64,000 bases of DNA from Pseudothauera nasutitermitis (GCF_004801295.1 NZ_SSOC01000005.1:124001-188000), one strand, 5' to 3'. Positions 56,280-64,000 are shown, counted from the stretch's first letter. The notes: a model not told the origin generated them from the letters alone. Numbers and translations: made by a program.

Positions 56280-57068
56280 CTACCCGAACAACGCGCGCAA
56301 ACCCTCGCCCGGATCGGCTGCGCGCATGAAGGCTTCGCCGACCAGGAAGGCGTGGACCGCATGGGCGCGCATCAGCGCCACGTCGTCGGCGCGCAGGATG
56401 CCCGATTCGGTGACCACGATGCGCCCCGGCGGAATGCGCGCCAGCAGGTCCAGCGTGGTCTGCAGGGTGACTTCGAAGGTGCGCAGGTTGCGGTTGTTGA
56501 TGCCCACCAGCGGCGTACTGAGCTGCAGGGCCAGATCCAGTTCCTCGCCGTTGTGCACTTCCACCAGCACGCCCATTCCGAGGCGGTGGGCGATGGTTTC
56601 CATCTCGCGCATCTCGGCCAGCGACAGCGAGGCGGCGATCAGCAGGATGGCGTCGGCGCCCATCGCGCGCGCCTCGAACACCTGCCAGGGGTCGACCAGG
56701 AAGTCCTTGCGCAGCACCGGCAGGCCGCAGGCGGCGCGCGCGGCCTGCAGGTATTCCGGCGCGCCCTGGAAGAACGGGCGGTCGGTGAGCACCGACAGGC
56801 AGGCGGCGCCGGCGGCCTCGTAGGACGCGGCGATCTCGGCGGGGCGAAAATCCTCGCGCAGCACGCCCTTGGACGGGCTGGCCTTCTTGATTTCGGCGAT
56901 CACCGCCGCGCGGCCCAGGGCGATCTTGGCACGCAGCGCGCCGACGAAATCGCGCGCGATCGGCTGCGCGGCGGCCAGGCGTTCGACCTCCACGCGCGGC
57001 GTGGCCGCCAGTCCGGCGGCGACCTCCTCGCGCTTGACGGCGTTGATGCGGTCGAGGATGTCGCTCAT
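56280..57068 (-). CDS. trpC: Indole-3-glycerol phosphate synthase
   Basis: From ATG 57068 the 262-residue TIM-barrel protein has [20 protein letters not shown] (the KxSPSKG phosphate/Lys region), [35 protein letters not shown] and [15 protein letters not shown]. It closes the indole ring of tryptophan from CdRP in the cytoplasm. GGAGCAGG lies upstream of the start. It follows trpD by 43 bases and tamB follows it after six bases, so tamB may be read from the trp promoter. All active-site residues I can identify (Lys, Glu, Asn) are intact. Confidence 0.95.
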   Translation of the reverse strand: MSDILDRINAVKREEVAAGLAATPRVEVERLAAAQPIARDFVGALRAKIALGRAAVIAEIKKASPSKGVLREDFRPAEIAASYEAAGAACLSVLTDRPFFQGAPEYLQAARAACGLPVLRKDFLVDPWQVFEARAMGADAILLIAASLSLAEMREMETIAHRLGMGVLVEVHNGEELDLALQLSTPLVGINNRNLRTFEVTLQTTLDLLARIPPGRIVVTESGILRADDVALMRAHAVHAFLVGEAFMRAADPGEGLRALFG

Positions 57069-57111
57069 CGCGCCTGCTCCCGTCCGCAACCCATGACCGG
57101 CAGTCCAGCGT

Positions 57112-58152
57112 TCATGCCGCGCCCCCGAATTGCCGGGTGAAGCGCACGAATTCATCGACCCTGGCGCGCGCCGCGCCGCTGGCCACCGTTTCGCGCGCGC
57201 GCAGCACGCCGGCGCCGATGGAATCGACCAGATTGGCGGTGTACAGCGCCACGCCGGCGTTGAGGACGACGATCTCGCGGGCCGGGCCGGGCTTGTTCTC
57301 CAGCGCGCCGAGCAGCACCTGGCGCGATTCCTCGGCGTTTTCCACGCGCAGGTTGCGCGTGCCGGCCATCGCCAGGTCGAAGTCCTCGGGGTGGATGTGG
57401 TACTCGCGCACCTCGCCGTCCTTCAGTTCGCCCACCAGGGTGGCGGCACCCAGGCTCACCTCGTCCATGCCGTCCAGGCCATGCACCACCAGCACGTGAT
57501 TGGCGCCCAGACGCTGCATCACGCGCGCCTGGATGCCGGCCAGGTCGGGGTGGAACACGCCCATCAGCGTGTTCGGCGCGCCGGCCGGGTTGGTCAGCGG
57601 ACCGAGAATGTTGAACAGCGTGCGCACGCCCATCTCGCGGCGCACCGCAGCGACGTTCTTCATCGCGCTGTGGTGGTTGGGCGCGAACATGAAACCGATG
57701 CCGGTTTCCTCCACGCAGGCGGCGATCTGCTCGGGCATGAGGTTGAGATTGACGCCCAGTGCCTCCAGCACGTCGGCCGCGCCGGAACTCGACGACACGC
57801 TGCGCCCGCCGTGCTTGGCCACGCGCGCGCCGGACGCAGCGGCCACAAAGGCGGTCGCCGTGGAGATGTTGAAAGTGCTGGCGCCGTCGCCGCCGGTGCC
57901 CACCACATCGAGAAAATGCTCGTGCGGCGGCGCCACGCGCACCTTGGCGGACAGCTCGCGCATCACCGTGGCGGCGGCGGCGATTTCGCCGATGGTTTCC
58001 TTCTTGACCCGCAGGCCGGTCAGGATGGCTGCGGTCATCACCGGGGAAAGCTCACCCGCCATGATCTGGCGCATCAGCGACAGCATCTCGTCGTAGAAGA
58101 TTTCGCGATGCTCGATGGTGCGCTGCAGCGCCTCCTGGGCGGTGATGGTCAT
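57112..58152 (-). CDS. trpD: Anthranilate phosphoribosyltransferase
   Basis: The 346-residue enzyme contains [20 protein letters not shown] (the pyrophosphate-binding loop), [20 protein letters not shown] and [20 protein letters not shown]. It attaches the phosphoribosyl group to anthranilate in tryptophan synthesis. The ATG at 58152 overlaps the trpG stop by one base (TAATG), so translation is coupled. trpC follows after 43 bases. It is a standard single-domain TrpD, not fused to trpG. Confidence 0.95.
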   Translation of the reverse strand: MTITAQEALQRTIEHREIFYDEMLSLMRQIMAGELSPVMTAAILTGLRVKKETIGEIAAAATVMRELSAKVRVAPPHEHFLDVVGTGGDGASTFNISTATAFVAAASGARVAKHGGRSVSSSSGAADVLEALGVNLNLMPEQIAACVEETGIGFMFAPNHHSAMKNVAAVRREMGVRTLFNILGPLTNPAGAPNTLMGVFHPDLAGIQARVMQRLGANHVLVVHGLDGMDEVSLGAATLVGELKDGEVREYHIHPEDFDLAMAGTRNLRVENAEESRQVLLGALENKPGPAREIVVLNAGVALYTANLVDSIGAGVLRARETVASGAARARVDEFVRFTRQFGGAA

Positions 58153-58745
58153 TACGCGGGCTCCCGGGCCGATTCGAGGAAGTTGCGGAGCAGGTCGTGG
58201 CCGTGCTCGGTGAGGACGGATTCGGGGTGGAACTGCACACCTTCAAGCGGCACGCCTTCCACCGCCAGCGTCTTGTGGCGCACGCCCATGATCTCGCCGT
58301 CCTCGGTCCATGCGGTGACCTCCAGGCAGTCCGGCAGGCTGGCGCGCTCGATGGCCAGCGAGTGATAGCGTGTGCAGGTCAGCGGGTTGGGCAGGCCGTG
58401 GAACACGCCTGCGTCGAGGTGCTGTACCGGCGAGGTCTTGCCGTGCATCAGGCGCTGGGCATGCACCACCTTGCCGCCGAACGCCGCGCCGATGCTCTGG
58501 TGGCCCAGGCATACGCCGAGGATGGGAATCCTGCCGGCGAATTCGCGGATCGCCGGCACCGACACGCCGGCCTCCGCCGGCGAGCACGGCCCCGGGGAAA
58601 TCACCAGATGGCGCGGCTTCATCAGCGCGATCTGCTCCAGGGTGATTTCGTCGTTGCGGTACACCTTCACCTGCTCGCCCAGCTCGCCGAAATACTGCAC
58701 GAGGTTGTAGGTGAAGCTGTCGTAGTTGTCGATCATCAGCAGCAT
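58152..58745 (-). CDS. trpG: Anthranilate synthase component II (glutamine amidotransferase)
   Basis: The 197-residue class I amidotransferase has [14 protein letters not shown], the nucleophile loop [17 protein letters not shown] and the His-Glu pair in [14 protein letters not shown]. It delivers ammonia to TrpE for anthranilate (and often to PabB for folate). I use ATG 58745 ([20 protein letters not shown]). It starts the trpGDC transcript. trpE is not in the window; upstream is an accessory island. No tryptophan-rich leader peptide is visible in 58746-58906. Confidence 0.95.
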   Translation of the reverse strand: MLLMIDNYDSFTYNLVQYFGELGEQVKVYRNDEITLEQIALMKPRHLVISPGPCSPAEAGVSVPAIREFAGRIPILGVCLGHQSIGAAFGGKVVHAQRLMHGKTSPVQHLDAGVFHGLPNPLTCTRYHSLAIERASLPDCLEVTAWTEDGEIMGVRHKTLAVEGVPLEGVQFHPESVLTEHGHDLLRNFLESAREPA

Positions 58746-58846
58746 AGCGGCACACCCTGAGATTTGATGGCGGGCTTCCCGGAAGTCCCGCGGGGGCCAT
58801 GCCCGCCTGGATACCCCGCGCCAAGCGAAGCATTTTCGCACGTATC

Positions 58847-58885
58847 GTCCGGCGCATAAACCGCCGGACACGCGGGAAAACCCGC
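58847..58885. other. Two short hairpins upstream of trpG
   Basis: GTCCGGCG (58847-58854) pairs with CGCCGGAC (58862-58869), and GCGGG-AAAA-CCCGC occupies 58872-58885. Both lie between the DUF6150 gene and trpG, transcribed leftward. No T tract follows in that direction. They could end the DUF6150 transcript in a Rho-dependent way or lie in the trp leader. The rest of 58746-58906 shows nothing else. Confidence 0.4.
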
Positions 58886-58906
58886 CACGGCCGATGCTGC
58901 GCGCGG

Positions 58907-59197
58907 CTACGCGAACGGCCGTGCGAATCTCCCCTTGAGCCGGTGCGGCCGCAGCCAGCCGGCCTCGGCATAGTTGTCGACGAAGCAGATGTTCACATCG
59001 GCCATGCCCAGGCTGCACGGATAGATCCACACCGTCGCATCCTGCTTGTCGCGGGTGATGAACCACAGCGCATCACCACGTGCCAGGCCCCAGTTGCCGA
59101 CGCGATGCACCAGCAGATCGGCCTGCCCGCGATCGCGCACGAAGGCCACGCGCACCTGGGCCTCGCCCATGGTCGCCGCCTGATAGACACGCGCCAT
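58907..59197 (-). CDS. DUF6150 family protein
   Basis: From ATG 59197 the 96-residue protein reads [20 protein letters not shown], then [20 protein letters not shown] and [16 protein letters not shown], which I recognise as the DUF6150 family of unknown function. It is soluble, with no signal or membrane helix. GGAGAAGCGGAG lies just before the start. The gene is the island's left-most member, separated from trpG by 161 bases and divergent from a small plus-strand ORF 81 bases away. Function is unknown. Confidence 0.72.
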   Translation of the reverse strand: MARVYQAATMGEAQVRVAFVRDRGQADLLVHRVGNWGLARGDALWFITRDKQDATVWIYPCSLGMADVNICFVDNYAEAGWLRPHRLKGRFARPFA

Positions 59198-59278
59198 CTC
59201 CGCTTCTCCATGCTTTGTGCCTTGCCCCGGCTCCGGCTGCCTTCCATACTTGCCGTACACCTCTGCGAGGGCATGCCC

Positions 59279-59617
59279 ATGCTGCTCGAACTTCTGCTCC
59301 GCCTGCGCAACGGCCGCGCACGCGTCAGCGTCATCCGCCGCCCCGGCAGTACCCGCCCCGAACTGGGCACCGTGCTCCCCCAGGAAGACGACCGCCGCAG
59401 TTCACTGCCGCAGCGCTGGGGCTGGCAACGCAAGGCACCACGCAAGGAAGCGCCCGCCGGCATCGAGGAAGCCTTGCCGGTACGCACCCAGACGATTCTG
59501 TCGCACGGCGTGCCGGCCGAAGTGCGCGCGGCCATCAATGGCGAAGTGACGGATGCGATTCCGGCTTCGCGCAAGGATGCCAGCCGGGTCGACGTGAAGA
59601 TACGCCTGGGCCCCTGA
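59279..59617 (+). CDS. Hypothetical small protein (112 residues)
   Basis: The frame from ATG 59279 begins MLLELLLRLRNGRARVSVIR and continues through RSSLPQRWGWQRKAPRKEAP to DASRVDVKIRLGP. It has strongly GC-biased third positions, unlike the opposite-strand frames here. GAGG lies about eight bases upstream; ATG 59273 is an alternative. I recognise no domain. The N-terminal MLLELLLRLR could be an amphipathic helix. It diverges from the DUF6150 gene and converges on the H/C-motif protein. It may be a partner of the DUF6150 protein, which is inference. Confidence 0.5.
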   Translation: MLLELLLRLRNGRARVSVIRRPGSTRPELGTVLPQEDDRRSSLPQRWGWQRKAPRKEAPAGIEEALPVRTQTILSHGVPAEVRAAINGEVTDAIPASRKDASRVDVKIRLGP

Positions 59618-59700
59618 AGCCGTTGCCCGGCACCCCATCGCCTGCGCCGCGTTCACGCAGGTCATCCGGTTGGCGTTGTACTGGGTGTAACGTTCTGCGT

Positions 59701-60723
59701 TCACACTCTGACGCGGGCTTTACTGCGCCGCATCGTGACCTCGATGCCCTCCTGCTGGTTCACGTAGTGGGTACGCTTGATGGAGTTGTCCGGATTGGGC
59801 CCACGGAGCGTGTTCAGGTGACGAATCTTGTCATCCATGCCCGGATTCAAGGTGACTTTCGATGTGTATTGTTCAAGTGTCACCTTGCGGCTGGCAATGC
59901 CAAGTGCGGGCGTCAGACCGAACGTCTGTGTGAATGGCTGAAGCGGGATCAGGTGGGAATTCTGATGATCCAGATTGTGGAACTTCACTGTGGTCTGGAA
60001 ATGTCGCTCATTCTCGGGAAAGCGCACCGGATTGGTGGAGTTGGTCGAGCCCCGGTAGCCGTGCACCGTATATGCCATGTTGGCGTCGCGATGCAGCAGT
60101 TCGCGACTCAGACGGCCAGCCGCACCGTGGCCGCCGGTCGGTTTGATTGCATTGTTTATGGTGTCGAACTCGTAACCGCCGCCACTCCCGCATGAGGTCA
60201 GACGCACATCGAGATGTTCCTGCCCCAGTTTGTCGCCGACACGCATTACGCCTGAGGCGACGTCCCGGATCTGATGCCGGACTGCGAGAGACTCCTTAAC
60301 GAATTCCTGCTCATGTTGGGTTTTGGTCCGTGCAATGGTGCTGATGCCTTGATCGTTCGTTGCGCTGCCGTGGCCCTTGACGTACAGCTTGTCCTGAGGC
60401 CCGCGAAGGTGGACATTGGCATTCTGGTCGCTCAGGTCGACGAGATGCGCGGCGGCATGCCTCAGGTCCTGATATTTCTGGAAGGCCCTCGCATCCTGGG
60501 TGAACTGGTTCCAGGTTTTTCCAGCCCGCAATTTGCCCATTTCGTTGAATAGAATGGCGTTGGCCGTGTTCAGTGCCTGTGCGCTGTCGACGAATAGATG
60601 GCCTGCCTGGACGCCTTGTTTGTTCTTGTGCGCGCGTAATTCCGTTGCAGCGGCGACGACATGTTCACTTTCGCCGGCGAGGGTAGCGTGCAGGTAGGCA
60701 TGACGGTATCGAATCGGGTTCAT
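59701..60723 (-). CDS. Hypothetical protein with caspase-like (clan CD/C80 or Stv-type) His/Cys motifs
   Basis: This 340-residue protein has DKLYVKGHGSATNDQGIST with His118 and LDVRLTSCGSGGGYEFDTIN with Cys178. A hydrophobic strand ending in HG and a second ending in SC about 60 residues later is the pattern of clan CD cysteine peptidases, including the C80 domain of MARTX toxins, and of Stv-type putative adhesins. Activity is unproven. No signal peptide is visible. AAGGAG lies eight bases before ATG 60723, and GC is clearly lower than in the core genes. It is the last gene of the island operon seen here. Confidence 0.6.
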   Translation of the reverse strand: MNPIRYRHAYLHATLAGESEHVVAAATELRAHKNKQGVQAGHLFVDSAQALNTANAILFNEMGKLRAGKTWNQFTQDARAFQKYQDLRHAAAHLVDLSDQNANVHLRGPQDKLYVKGHGSATNDQGISTIARTKTQHEQEFVKESLAVRHQIRDVASGVMRVGDKLGQEHLDVRLTSCGSGGGYEFDTINNAIKPTGGHGAAGRLSRELLHRDANMAYTVHGYRGSTNSTNPVRFPENERHFQTTVKFHNLDHQNSHLIPLQPFTQTFGLTPALGIASRKVTLEQYTSKVTLNPGMDDKIRHLNTLRGPNPDNSIKRTHYVNQQEGIEVTMRRSKARVRV

Positions 60724-60780
60724 TCCGGGTTCTCCTTGATTGCTTCCGGGGACGGCTTGTTCGTCGGGAACCGCTGTTGA

Positions 60781-61722
60781 TCAGCGGCCCCGCTTATTCA
60801 TGTGCTCCATGTGCTCCTTCATGCAGGTCTCACAGGAATTGGCCATGCTGGACACACTGTCGCGACGCGTCCGGTTGCCGATAGTGCGCGTGCCCTGAGG
60901 GGCCGGGTCAGGGTGTTGAGAACTTGACTGCACACTGAAATCGCTGAGCAGGTTGCCGCGCCCACTCATCGAGGGGCTCATCATTTCGACCAGCGTGTCT
61001 GGCGGAGGGACCCGGTGACGTTTCACCGGCTCCGTCGGGGCTTGATCGCCCAGTGACATGGAATGCGCGACATGCGCGGCGCGTTTGGCCGCGCAGACAT
61101 TTGCGTTACTCTCGGCAACTACGTCGGATACGGCGATGCCTTGAAGCCGACCGCTCCAGTGGTCGGCACGCCCCTTTTGGTCGTAATGTTCCTGCAAGGC
61201 GAGCATGCGATCCTGGACCCGCTGTGTATGCGCCATTTCGGAGGACTTTCCGGAGAAACCAATCCCCATATGCCCATCCACTGAGGCAAGGCCGATCTGC
61301 CCTACCTGTTTAGGCTTCTGTCCCCGCTTAATGTCCTCACGAACCACCTCATCCTGGGCTTCTTCAGCCATGCTGGCCGCGAAACGGATCGCGCTTGCCT
61401 CGCGCATGCCGACCGGGCCTTTGGCGTTCATGTCAGGGCGTTCCATCTTGAGGAACTGGTGCTTGCTGGCCTGGACAATGTCTTGCCGGACCCCTAATTC
61501 CCGGATGGCCGCCTCCGCAATCTTGGAATTGGGATGGATAGTGGGAAGCGTCATGAGCGTCGCCACGGGTAATCGGCGAATGCTGTTGGAACGGCGCCGT
61601 TCCATGATGGCTTCGCCCAGCGGGTTGCCCTGTTTCCTGGAGGGCGCCGGTAACTCCGCATCCAGCGCTCTGCCGCGCAAGGTATAGGGTTGTGGCGCGT
61701 CGTCGCGTCCGCTATTCGACAT
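60781..61722 (-). CDS. Hypothetical protein with deaminase-like Cys pattern at the C-terminus
   Basis: From ATG 61722 (AAGGAGGCTCCC upstream) the 313-residue protein has a Ser/Arg/Pro-rich N-terminus (ERRRSNSIRRLP). A segment QIGLASVDGHMGIGFSGKSS then DHWSGRL, followed by NANVCAAKRAAHVAH (Cys210), resembles toxin deaminases of the XOO_2897/YwqJ type, and SCETC (Cys297/Cys300) could be the second zinc-binding pair. The residue after the first Cys-Ala is Ala where these families have the catalytic Glu, and the Cys pairs are unusually far apart, so the protein may be inactive or the resemblance coincidental. It sits between two other unknown proteins of the operon. Confidence 0.5.
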   Translation of the reverse strand: MSNSGRDDAPQPYTLRGRALDAELPAPSRKQGNPLGEAIMERRRSNSIRRLPVATLMTLPTIHPNSKIAEAAIRELGVRQDIVQASKHQFLKMERPDMNAKGPVGMREASAIRFAASMAEEAQDEVVREDIKRGQKPKQVGQIGLASVDGHMGIGFSGKSSEMAHTQRVQDRMLALQEHYDQKGRADHWSGRLQGIAVSDVVAESNANVCAAKRAAHVAHSMSLGDQAPTEPVKRHRVPPPDTLVEMMSPSMSGRGNLLSDFSVQSSSQHPDPAPQGTRTIGNRTRRDSVSSMANSCETCMKEHMEHMNKRGR

Positions 61723-61736
61723 GGGAGCCTCCTTGG

Positions 61737-62261
61737 TCAACTTGATGAATCGAGATGATTGACAATGCCTTGTTTGTTTCGCGTCACCACTGCGCCGGTG
61801 TTGATGACCGGAGACAACTGACCCTTGGTTTTCGTGGCGATCCCCAGCACGCCGGGGAGGTTCAGCTTTACCGCCCCCTTCGATTCCGGGAATGTACTCA
61901 AACCCGCATCGATCGCGATGGTGGTGTTTTTCGGTGGGGTCTCCGGTTTTCCAATACCGGCACCTTGCGACCGTAGTACCGACATCCGGCGGGCGAGATC
62001 AGCCATCAGGTTTGGCGACAGCACAGCGCCGTTATTGCCGTGAATCTCGGCGACGTGTCGATTTGCAAACTGTTTCGTAACGCCCAAAATTGCCGCTTCG
62101 TTGGCGGTATGCGGTCCCATGTGCGCCAGGCTCTGATTGCCAATGGCATCAGTGGTCACCATGAAGTGGTGCTTCCGCTTTTGGATCGTGGTCGTCGCAA
62201 TCGGAGAGAACGCATTGGCGACGTGTTTGTTGCGCTTCGCTAGCTGTCGTAAAACCATCAT
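61737..62261 (-). CDS. Hypothetical protein (174 residues)
   Basis: The frame starts at ATG 62261 after GAGGAGATATCGAT, with its ATGA overlapping the GNAT gene stop. The product begins MMVLRQLAKRNKHVANAFSP and contains NRHVAEIHGNNGAVLSPNL. It has no Cys, no signal peptide and no membrane helix. I recognise no family. Its codon use and lower GC match the neighbouring genes, and the following gene starts 14 bases after its stop, so it is a real member of the operon. It may be a chaperone, immunity or partner protein; there is no direct evidence. Confidence 0.6.
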   Translation of the reverse strand: MMVLRQLAKRNKHVANAFSPIATTTIQKRKHHFMVTTDAIGNQSLAHMGPHTANEAAILGVTKQFANRHVAEIHGNNGAVLSPNLMADLARRMSVLRSQGAGIGKPETPPKNTTIAIDAGLSTFPESKGAVKLNLPGVLGIATKTKGQLSPVINTGAVVTRNKQGIVNHLDSSS

Positions 62262-63307
62262 ATCGATATCTCCTCGCGTGGTTTCGCCGTGATGATTTCT
62301 GCCACCTGGGATGTGCTGGCCATACGCTGAAACAGAAAACGAAGCTCTTCCGGAACATCAAACGTGGGCACACGGCCTGGGGAGACGCGTCGAAAATGCA
62401 GCTCGTTGCCGCTCTCTGTGCGTACGTGAATGTTGAGCGGTTCGAATCCCAGCTTTGCCAAGCCCTTTCGCGAGGAGTGGTTGTCCGCGAAGCACTTCGC
62501 GTAGCAGACGCGCAGGCCCCAGTGGGTTTCGGCCAGTTCGAACAGCAAGCGGGCGGCCTTCGGGCCGAGCCCCAGGCCCTGAAAATCCGCCGCGATCCAG
62601 TAGTAGAAAAAGCCGATGTCCTCGGCCATGACCAGGCTCACCGAGCCGACGAACCCCCAGTCCCGGTGCCAGACGGCGAAAGTCATCTGGTCGCCGAAGG
62701 CACGGCAGTCGTCCACCCAGGCGTGCCATTCGGCGGCATCGGCGAATCGGGGCAGGCAGCAGCGCGCAGCGATTTCGGGGTCGTGATAGGCCCAAGCGAA
62801 ATCGTCGCAGTGCGCATGATCGAGCGGCACCAGGCACAGGCTGGCGTCGCCCCAGGCCGGGCCCGGCATCGGGAAGCTCCAGGGCTGGCGCAGGGTTGCC
62901 AGGATCGCCGCATACAGGGCGGTACAGCGGGCTTCGTACGGATGGGTAAACAGCAGGCGGCGGCTGAGATCGAGAGCCGGTTCGAGTTCGCCGCTGCGCC
63001 AGCAGGCAATGACCAGGTCAAGTTCCTCGGCGAGGCTGGCCTCGCCGAGCGTGTGGCAGATTCCCCCGAGGTGGCGGACCAGCGGCAGGTCGTCGCAGGC
63101 TACGGCGACCGCGAGCAGGCGTGCACGGGTCTTGCTGTGCTCAGGGTGCCGGCCGAGGCTCGGATCGGCGTCCAGATAGTGGCGCAACGCCAGCAGCCAG
63201 GTGATGCGCGCCGCGGGTTGCGGGTGCCCCTCGGCCTCCCAGGCGTGAAGGGCCTGCGCGAGGGGCGGCAGCGGCGGATTCGTGAATGATTTCACTGATG
63301 CTTTCAC
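62258..63307 (-). CDS. GNAT acetyltransferase with N-terminal helical repeats, probably frameshifted near its start
   Basis: In the long frame the C-terminal half is a GNAT domain: DIGFFYYWIAADFQGLGLGP carries the acetyl-CoA loop (Q-G-L-G-x-G-P), followed by ARLLFELAETHWGLRVCYAK and FADNHSSRKGLAKLGFEPLN. About 150 residues of helical, TPR-like sequence precede it (LDLSRRLLFTHPYEARCTAL). A strong Shine-Dalgarno and ATG 63323 read MSSSDRESISEIIHESAAAA in another frame and stop soon. The GNAT frame has GTG 63307, or ATG 63451 far upstream with no good site. A one-base shift around the four-base run at 63262-63265 would join the two. Substrate unknown. Confidence 0.65.
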   Translation of the reverse strand: MKASVKSFTNPPLPPLAQALHAWEAEGHPQPAARITWLLALRHYLDADPSLGRHPEHSKTRARLLAVAVACDDLPLVRHLGGICHTLGEASLAEELDLVIACWRSGELEPALDLSRRLLFTHPYEARCTALYAAILATLRQPWSFPMPGPAWGDASLCLVPLDHAHCDDFAWAYHDPEIAARCCLPRFADAAEWHAWVDDCRAFGDQMTFAVWHRDWGFVGSVSLVMAEDIGFFYYWIAADFQGLGLGPKAARLLFELAETHWGLRVCYAKCFADNHSSRKGLAKLGFEPLNIHVRTESGNELHFRRVSPGRVPTFDVPEELRFLFQRMASTSQVAEIITAKPREEISI

Positions 63308-63322
63308 GGTCGCTGGATGACA

Positions 63323-63336
63323 TGTCGTTCTCCTTG
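63323..63336 (-). promoter_or_regulatory. Strong ribosome-binding site in a different frame from the GNAT body
   Basis: AAGGAG with seven further bases precedes ATG 63323. Its frame encodes MSSSDRESISEIIHES and then ends within the GNAT gene. It marks the expected native translation start and supports a frameshift. Confidence 0.55.
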
Positions 63337-63458
63337 GTGGTCGCCCTGCCTGCGCGCGCAGTCCCCCAGCCAGTGACCACGGACCCGGCGCCGCCAGCCT
63401 GTCGGCGGTGTGCATCTCTGTGTCGGAATCAATGTGGACCATCCCGTTCATATTCGTC

Positions 63459-64000
63459 TCATTTACGGCGCTGGACTCTGAACGGCTCAGTCACGTAGAG
63501 GGAGGTCGTCTGCGGATCAGCGTGCGGCGCCAAGCCGATCGAAGGCGCTCCGCTCGTACTCGAAAACGGGTCATATCCGCCGCCCTGAATGGGCGCGCCC
63601 ACTGTGCCCTGGCGTTGTCGCCTCGGTGAACTCGGACGGGAAACCTCCAGCTTCCGTCCGCCTCCTATCTCAGCCGCAAAACGCCCCATGTGATGCATTA
63701 CTCGCGCCTGCTCTGCGGGCGGCAACGATGCATGGGCAACAGCCAGACGCTCTTTGGCCTCATTGCGATCATCCTCCCAGGAAAACCTGGCCCGCTGATC
63801 CTTTAGCCTGGCGGCATTGCCAGCCTTGCTCGCGAGTTCACCAGGCGCCATCGAGAACAGTGTGGTGGCCGCTGCCAGAACACCGAATGCACGTGGCGTC
63901 ATGTGCGGATCGCCGAGTGCCCGCATCGCCTGATCCCTCAGAACATCGTGCGCTGCAGCCTGGCCTGTCGTATCGATACCCGACCCGGAATGACCCGCGA
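63459..64000 (-). CDS. Hypothetical protein, 5'-truncated by the window edge
   Basis: The minus-strand frame is open from 64000 to the stop at 63459, so the N-terminus is outside the window. Visible residues include SGSGIDTTGQAAAHDVLRDQ, FGVLAAATTLFSMAPGELAS and a Glu/Arg-rich helix. The last 60 residues are low-complexity and Pro/Ser-rich (SRPSSPRRQRQGTVGAPIQG), ending in TEPFRVQRRK. I recognise no family. It precedes the GNAT gene by 122 or more bases and looks like the C-terminal part of a larger island protein. Confidence 0.5.
   Translation of the reverse strand, partial: AGHSGSGIDTTGQAAAHDVLRDQAMRALGDPHMTPRAFGVLAAATTLFSMAPGELASKAGNAARLKDQRARFSWEDDRNEAKERLAVAHASLPPAEQARVMHHMGRFAAEIGGGRKLEVSRPSSPRRQRQGTVGAPIQGGGYDPFSSTSGAPSIGLAPHADPQTTSLYVTEPFRVQRRK

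Noticed and set aside
58746-58906. A trp attenuator with a tryptophan leader peptide
   Set aside because: No short frame with Trp codons precedes trpG; only two unrelated hairpins are present.
59402-59704. Minus-strand 100-codon frame opposite the small island ORF
   Set aside because: No ribosome-binding site and no family; the plus-strand frame has the stronger codon bias. Both remain hypothetical.
61737-62261. A HAE-type deaminase motif in the 174-residue protein (RHVAEIHG)
   Set aside because: The protein has no Cys at all, so the zinc-binding pair of deaminases is missing.

Overview
The window reads like the chromosome of a GC-rich, Gram-negative betaproteobacterium, most likely from the Rhodocyclales (Azoarcus/Thauera/Zoogloea group). 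Support comes from an exosortase A type exopolysaccharide locus of the kind known from that group, an RND pump with its lipoprotein outer-membrane factor, tamB, a trpGDC cluster and tightly packed genes with four-base ATGA/GTGA overlaps. The genus is inference. I see no rRNA, tRNA or CRISPR array.

Region 1 (1-26.7 kb) is one exopolysaccharide/exosortase A (XrtA) locus. Two glycosyltransferases on the plus strand face a long minus-strand operon that starts near 25.75 kb and runs to 2.7 kb. In order of transcription it encodes an export lipoprotein, chain-length determinant, tyrosine autokinase, outer-membrane beta-barrel, AAA ATPase, UDP-GlcNAc 2-epimerase, DUF3473 deacetylase, FemAB-like protein, stp1 glycosyltransferase, exosortase A fused to EpsI, stp2 glycosyltransferase, asparagine-synthase-like amidotransferase, two GT4 enzymes, a CoA-ligase-like protein, an O-antigen-ligase-like polymerase, a second deacetylase and two GT2 enzymes. 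Together these would make, modify, polymerise and export a polymer and sort PEP-CTERM proteins. No PEP-CTERM protein and no PrsK/PrsR pair lies in the window. An autoinducer-synthase-like acyltransferase diverges from the operon head.

Two non-coding structures stand out in this locus. At 2.03-2.62 kb two inverted ~187-bp MITE-like elements flank a fragment of a DUF1016 (YhcG-type) nuclease gene. At 16.62-16.88 kb a 267-bp element with 26-bp perfect terminal inverted repeats and two internal hairpins covers the start of stp1.

Region 2 (26.7-41.1 kb) holds a DUF1302 barrel with an ABC ATPase and a LolA-like protein, then TetR and IclR regulators divergent from an RND tripartite pump (the layout known for ttgVW-ttgGHI and srpSR-srpABC). 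A palindromic operator candidate lies on the pump promoter. A universal stress protein, a nucleotide-sugar epimerase, a Na/Pi cotransporter and an RfaE2-like cytidylyltransferase follow.

Region 3 (41.1-58.75 kb) contains a signalling operon (small protein, REC-DUF3369-GGDEF-EAL regulator, Leu/Ile/Val-binding-type lipoprotein, PAS histidine kinase), recQ, an FKBP isomerase, a chemoreceptor with a FliA-like promoter, msrA, tamB and trpC-trpD-trpG.

Region 4 (58.9 kb to the end) is an accessory island, visibly lower in GC between about 59.6 and 62.3 kb. It encodes a DUF6150 protein, a small divergent ORF and a minus-strand operon of poorly known proteins: one with a caspase-like His/Cys motif pair, one with a deaminase-like Cys pattern, a GNAT protein that seems frameshifted, and an ORF running off the window. 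This island is the best candidate for an undescribed (toxin/effector-like) system.
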